Assembly (NCBI GenBank): GCA_934086395.1
Contig: CAKOIE010000039.1
Coordinates: forward strand, 1-8,697
Direction: 5' to 3'
Origin: an uncultured Bacilli bacterium
GTDB taxonomy: Bacteria; Bacillota_I; Bacilli_A; RF39; UBA660
DNA: 8,697 nt
Part shown: in pieces, positions 6,846 through 8,697 of the stretch
Position numbering within the stretch: the first letter of the stretch is position 1
Layout of the letters: every line of letters starts with the position of its first letter
Made by a program: the position numbers and the translations under genes
The notes under the pieces: generated by a model
What the model saw: the letters and a program-made list of their open reading frames with translations, nothing else
Told to the model about the DNA's origin: nothing
Databases searched by the model: none

Positions 6846-6874
6846 TTATTACTCTTATTAAAAATATTTCTCAA
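6846..6874 (-). promoter_or_regulatory. Candidate promoter of the nuclease-like gene
   Basis: Minus strand TTGAGA (6874-6869), 17-bp spacer, TAATAA (6851-6846), about 35 bp before the ATG at 6810. The -10 is imperfect and the region is AT-rich, so this is a tentative call. Confidence 0.35.
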
Positions 6875-6966
6875 TTCAATATACTATCATATTAATTTAA
6901 AATAAAGAATGAATTTTAATATTACTTATAACAATTTATCCTGACAATTTGAGTTAAAATGTGGAA

Positions 6967-6990
6967 ATACAGTTTGATATACAGTATAAT
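6967..6990 (+). promoter_or_regulatory. Promoter region of the ASCH gene with direct repeats
   Basis: A perfect TATAAT (6985-6990) lies 50 bp before the ATG at 7040. No good -35 is seen (GTGGAA at 18 bp). Two copies of ATACAGT (6967-6973 and 6979-6985), 12 bp apart, lie in the -35 to -10 interval, the second overlapping the -10. A poor -35 plus repeats is the arrangement of an activator- or repressor-controlled promoter, but this is inference. Confidence 0.4.
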
Positions 6991-7039
6991 CGAAATATAA
7001 AATCATTAACTTATTCAAAAATTTTTAGGAGATGATTAG

Positions 7040-7630
7040 ATGAATCAAAAGAAAAATATATTTTTAAGTTTTCGTCCTGAATTTTTTCGACCTATTTTGT
7101 ATGATATAAAGAAATATGAATATAGGAAAAGATTTTGTGACGAGCCAACTTGTGCATATTTATATTTAAGTTCGCCAGTAAAAAAAGTTATTGGCATAAT
7201 GCAACTAGGAAAACCAATTCATATGGATCAAATAATTAAAAATTATGATGTAAATAGCGTAATTTATTCTAGAATAGAATCATGCTTAAATGGTGGTGAA
7301 AAATTTGCAATTCCAATTGAAAGTTTCACATTATTTAAAATACCTGTTCATGTTGATACACTGAAAAAATTAGATGAACATTTTACAATTCCACAATGCT
7401 ATCTAAATTTAGAAAATTATCCCATTATATTTAATTATTTAAAACTGCAAGAATGTTATGATATTGAGTTTGGTAATTCTCACAATCAAATCTATGAAAA
7501 CAATTTTGCAATGACTTGTAAAGAAATGGAACAAACAAAAGAATTTAATGAAAAAGATAAATTATATACATCGCAGAAAAAATATAGTATAGTTGAGTGC
7601 GGATACATTACAAAAAAATTTAGAAGATGA
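7040..7630 (+). CDS. ASCH-domain (PUA-like) protein, 196 aa
   Basis: The first ~110 residues look like an ASCH/EVE-type PUA-like fold. They open with I-F-L-S-F-R-P-E-F-F, continue with I-K-K-Y-E-Y-R-K-R-F (the K-x-E-x-R signature at Lys25, Glu27, Arg29), then A-Y-L-Y-L-S-S-P, and then V-I-G-I-M-Q-L-G. ASCH proteins bind RNA or modified nucleosides. Characterised members include a ribonuclease and the N4-acetylcytidine amidohydrolase YqfB. The C-terminal ~85 residues are charged and unassigned. Ribosome site AGGAG lies about 8 bp before the ATG. It is transcribed away from the nuclease-like gene across a shared 229-bp region. Whether it regulates that gene, assists it or is independent cannot be told. 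It appears intact, unlike the recombinase downstream. Confidence 0.7.
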   Translation: MNQKKNIFLSFRPEFFRPILYDIKKYEYRKRFCDEPTCAYLYLSSPVKKVIGIMQLGKPIHMDQIIKNYDVNSVIYSRIESCLNGGEKFAIPIESFTLFKIPVHVDTLKKLDEHFTIPQCYLNLENYPIIFNYLKLQECYDIEFGNSHNQIYENNFAMTCKEMEQTKEFNEKDKLYTSQKKYSIVECGYITKKFRR

Positions 7631-7719
7631 TTAACATAGCAAGGTATTAATTAATTGAGAGTTTGTATACTCCCATAATATTGGTTTATTTTGTCATGTA
7701 AATAATCTATATAAAGTAT

Positions 7720-7754
7720 AAGGTGTCTTGTTATATGACACCTTTTTTGGTGCC
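7720..7754 (+). terminator. Terminator/attenuator hairpin before the recombinase
   Basis: AAGGTGTC (7720-7727) pairs with GACACCTT (7737-7744) around a 9-nt loop, running into T6 (7743-7748). It lies 90 bp after the ASCH stop and 17 bp before the recombinase ribosome site, so it can end the ASCH transcript or attenuate the recombinase. GGTGCC (7749-7754) can also pair, with one mismatch, to GACACC (7737-7742), giving a competing fold that would release the T run. Confidence 0.55.
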
Positions 7755-7779
7755 TTTCTTTAAAAGAAAAGGAGGAAAG

Positions 7780-8697
7780 ATTATTAATAATAAAAGAATG
7801 ATTGCAGCGATTTATATTCGTGTTTCAACAGAAGATCAGGCACAAGAAGGATTTTCTTTAGGAGAACAAAAGGAAAAGTTATTACAACTCTGTGCATTTA
7901 AAGGTTATGAAGTATTTAGGGTTATGAAAATGCAGGAATATCTGCAAAAGATATGGAACATAGACCAGCATTTCAAGAGATGCTACAGGATATGAGAAAC
8001 GGAAAAATAAATTATATTGTAGCCTACAAACTAGAAAGAGTTACTCATTCAGTTCGTGATTTAGAAGAACTTATATCTCAGTTAGAAATTGAAATTGTAT
8101 CGGAAAGAACTAAATTTAGACTTAATGGAGCAATTAAGTCAAGCCATTTACCAGGTCCTGCCCCACTAGGATATAAGAAAGATGGTAATAAAAAAACTAT
8201 TGTTGATGAAACAACTAAACATGTTATTGAAAGAATATTTAAAATGTATTTAGAAAGTAAAAGTTTTCAGCAAATATCAAATATCTTTAATAAAGAAAAA
8301 TTATTAAATCCAAAGAAATGGAAAAACACGACTATTCAAAAGATAATTGATAACAAAATCTATATGGGAGATTATGAGCAATATAAAAGAATTGCTAAAA
8401 AAGAAAATAAAGAGCCTATTATTTATATGAATGTTGTAGAACCAATAATATCGCGTTCAATGCGGGAAGAATGTCAATGACAAAAAAAGTTAATCAAAGG
8501 ACTTATACAAGAGATAGAGTTTATCTATTCTTTCAAAAGATTAAATGCCCTACTTGTGGAAGAATAATGAAATATAAAGGTTATGGTGGTAAGAAGAAAA
8601 AGTATATGTATTACAATTGTGAGAAATGTCATTTAAATTATCGTGAAGATAAAATTGAAGAATGTTTAATGCAATTTATTTATGATTTAGTTGAGTA
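7780..8697 (+). pseudogene. Large serine recombinase, decayed, cut by the window edge
   Basis: The protein is recognisable in three frames. The resolvase N-terminus Y-I-R-V-S-T-E-D-Q, with catalytic Ser, is in the first. The H-R-P-A-F, K-L-E-R-V and P-G-P-A-P-L-G-Y-K recombinase regions are in the second. A zinc ribbon C-P-T-C...C-E-K-C is in the third. Damage: (1) the codon 5 bp after GGAGG (7771-7775) is ATT, and the first in-frame ATG is 22 bp away; (2) one T is lost near 7922, shifting frame inside the conserved Y-E-(D/N)-A-G-I-S-A-K motif; (3) about 35-40 residues are missing between two S-Q-L-E copies fused at 8076-8087; (4) one A is lost near 8476, causing the stop at 8478. Conserved residues are also changed (Asp to Asn near 7929, Arg to His in V-T-H-S). 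Such enzymes integrate and excise conjugative or mobilisable elements. This one cannot. Confidence 0.8.

Noticed and set aside
7040..7630. Type III toxin (ToxN/AbiQ-like) for the ASCH protein
   Set aside because: No tandem antitoxin RNA repeats precede it, and the K-x-E-x-R signature fits ASCH better.
7723..7779. ATG at 7723 as the recombinase start
   Set aside because: It lies inside the terminator hairpin, before the ribosome site, and adds residues unlike the family.
1..8697. CRISPR arrays, tRNA or rRNA genes
   Set aside because: No regularly spaced repeats and no cloverleaf or conserved rRNA stretches were seen. The repeats present are isolated pairs.

Overview
The window is very AT-rich, with Shine-Dalgarno sites of the GGAGG type and sigma-A-like promoters. 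Several gene families are typical of low-GC Bacillota: a MobV-type plasmid mobilisation protein tail, a large serine recombinase and a group II intron piece. It looks like accessory or mobile-element DNA from a (probably gut) Clostridia or Erysipelotrichia-like bacterium. The species cannot be named from the sequence.

Left part (1-2760) is a mosaic of broken pieces. In order it holds a leftward promoter leaving the window, two terminators in opposite orientations, the last ~40 residues of an SH3-like-domain protein (minus strand), about 110 bp of a group II intron (minus strand), and the 3' end of a MobV relaxase gene (plus strand). An intact unknown 233-residue gene (minus) follows, with a palindrome around its promoter. 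Next come the 3' end of a coiled-coil/two-transmembrane protein gene (minus) and a second, diverged copy of the same mob 3' end (plus). The two mob ends are collinear over 366 nt, end in near-identical stop-codon-overlapping hairpins, and each faces a minus-strand cargo gene. This suggests cargo exchange behind the mob gene of a mobilisable element.

Middle part (2760-6810), all minus strand: a small J-domain (DnaJ-like) protein; a large helical-repeat/TPR protein whose C-terminus looks like a HEPN domain (R-x6-H); a 324-bp gap with a bidirectional hairpin terminator; and a protein that reads as a PD-(D/E)XK-type nuclease. None of these looks like housekeeping. By domain type and company the HEPN and nuclease genes resemble defence-island cargo. 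No defence function can be proven from sequence alone.

Right part (6811-8697): a divergent promoter region, an ASCH-domain (PUA-like, RNA/nucleotide-associated) protein on the plus strand, a terminator hairpin, and a decayed large serine recombinase. The recombinase has lost its start codon, has two single-base frameshifts, and carries an in-frame deletion at a repeated Ser-Gln-Leu-Glu stretch. It runs off the right edge. The element that carried this cargo therefore appears immobilised, while the cargo genes remain open.
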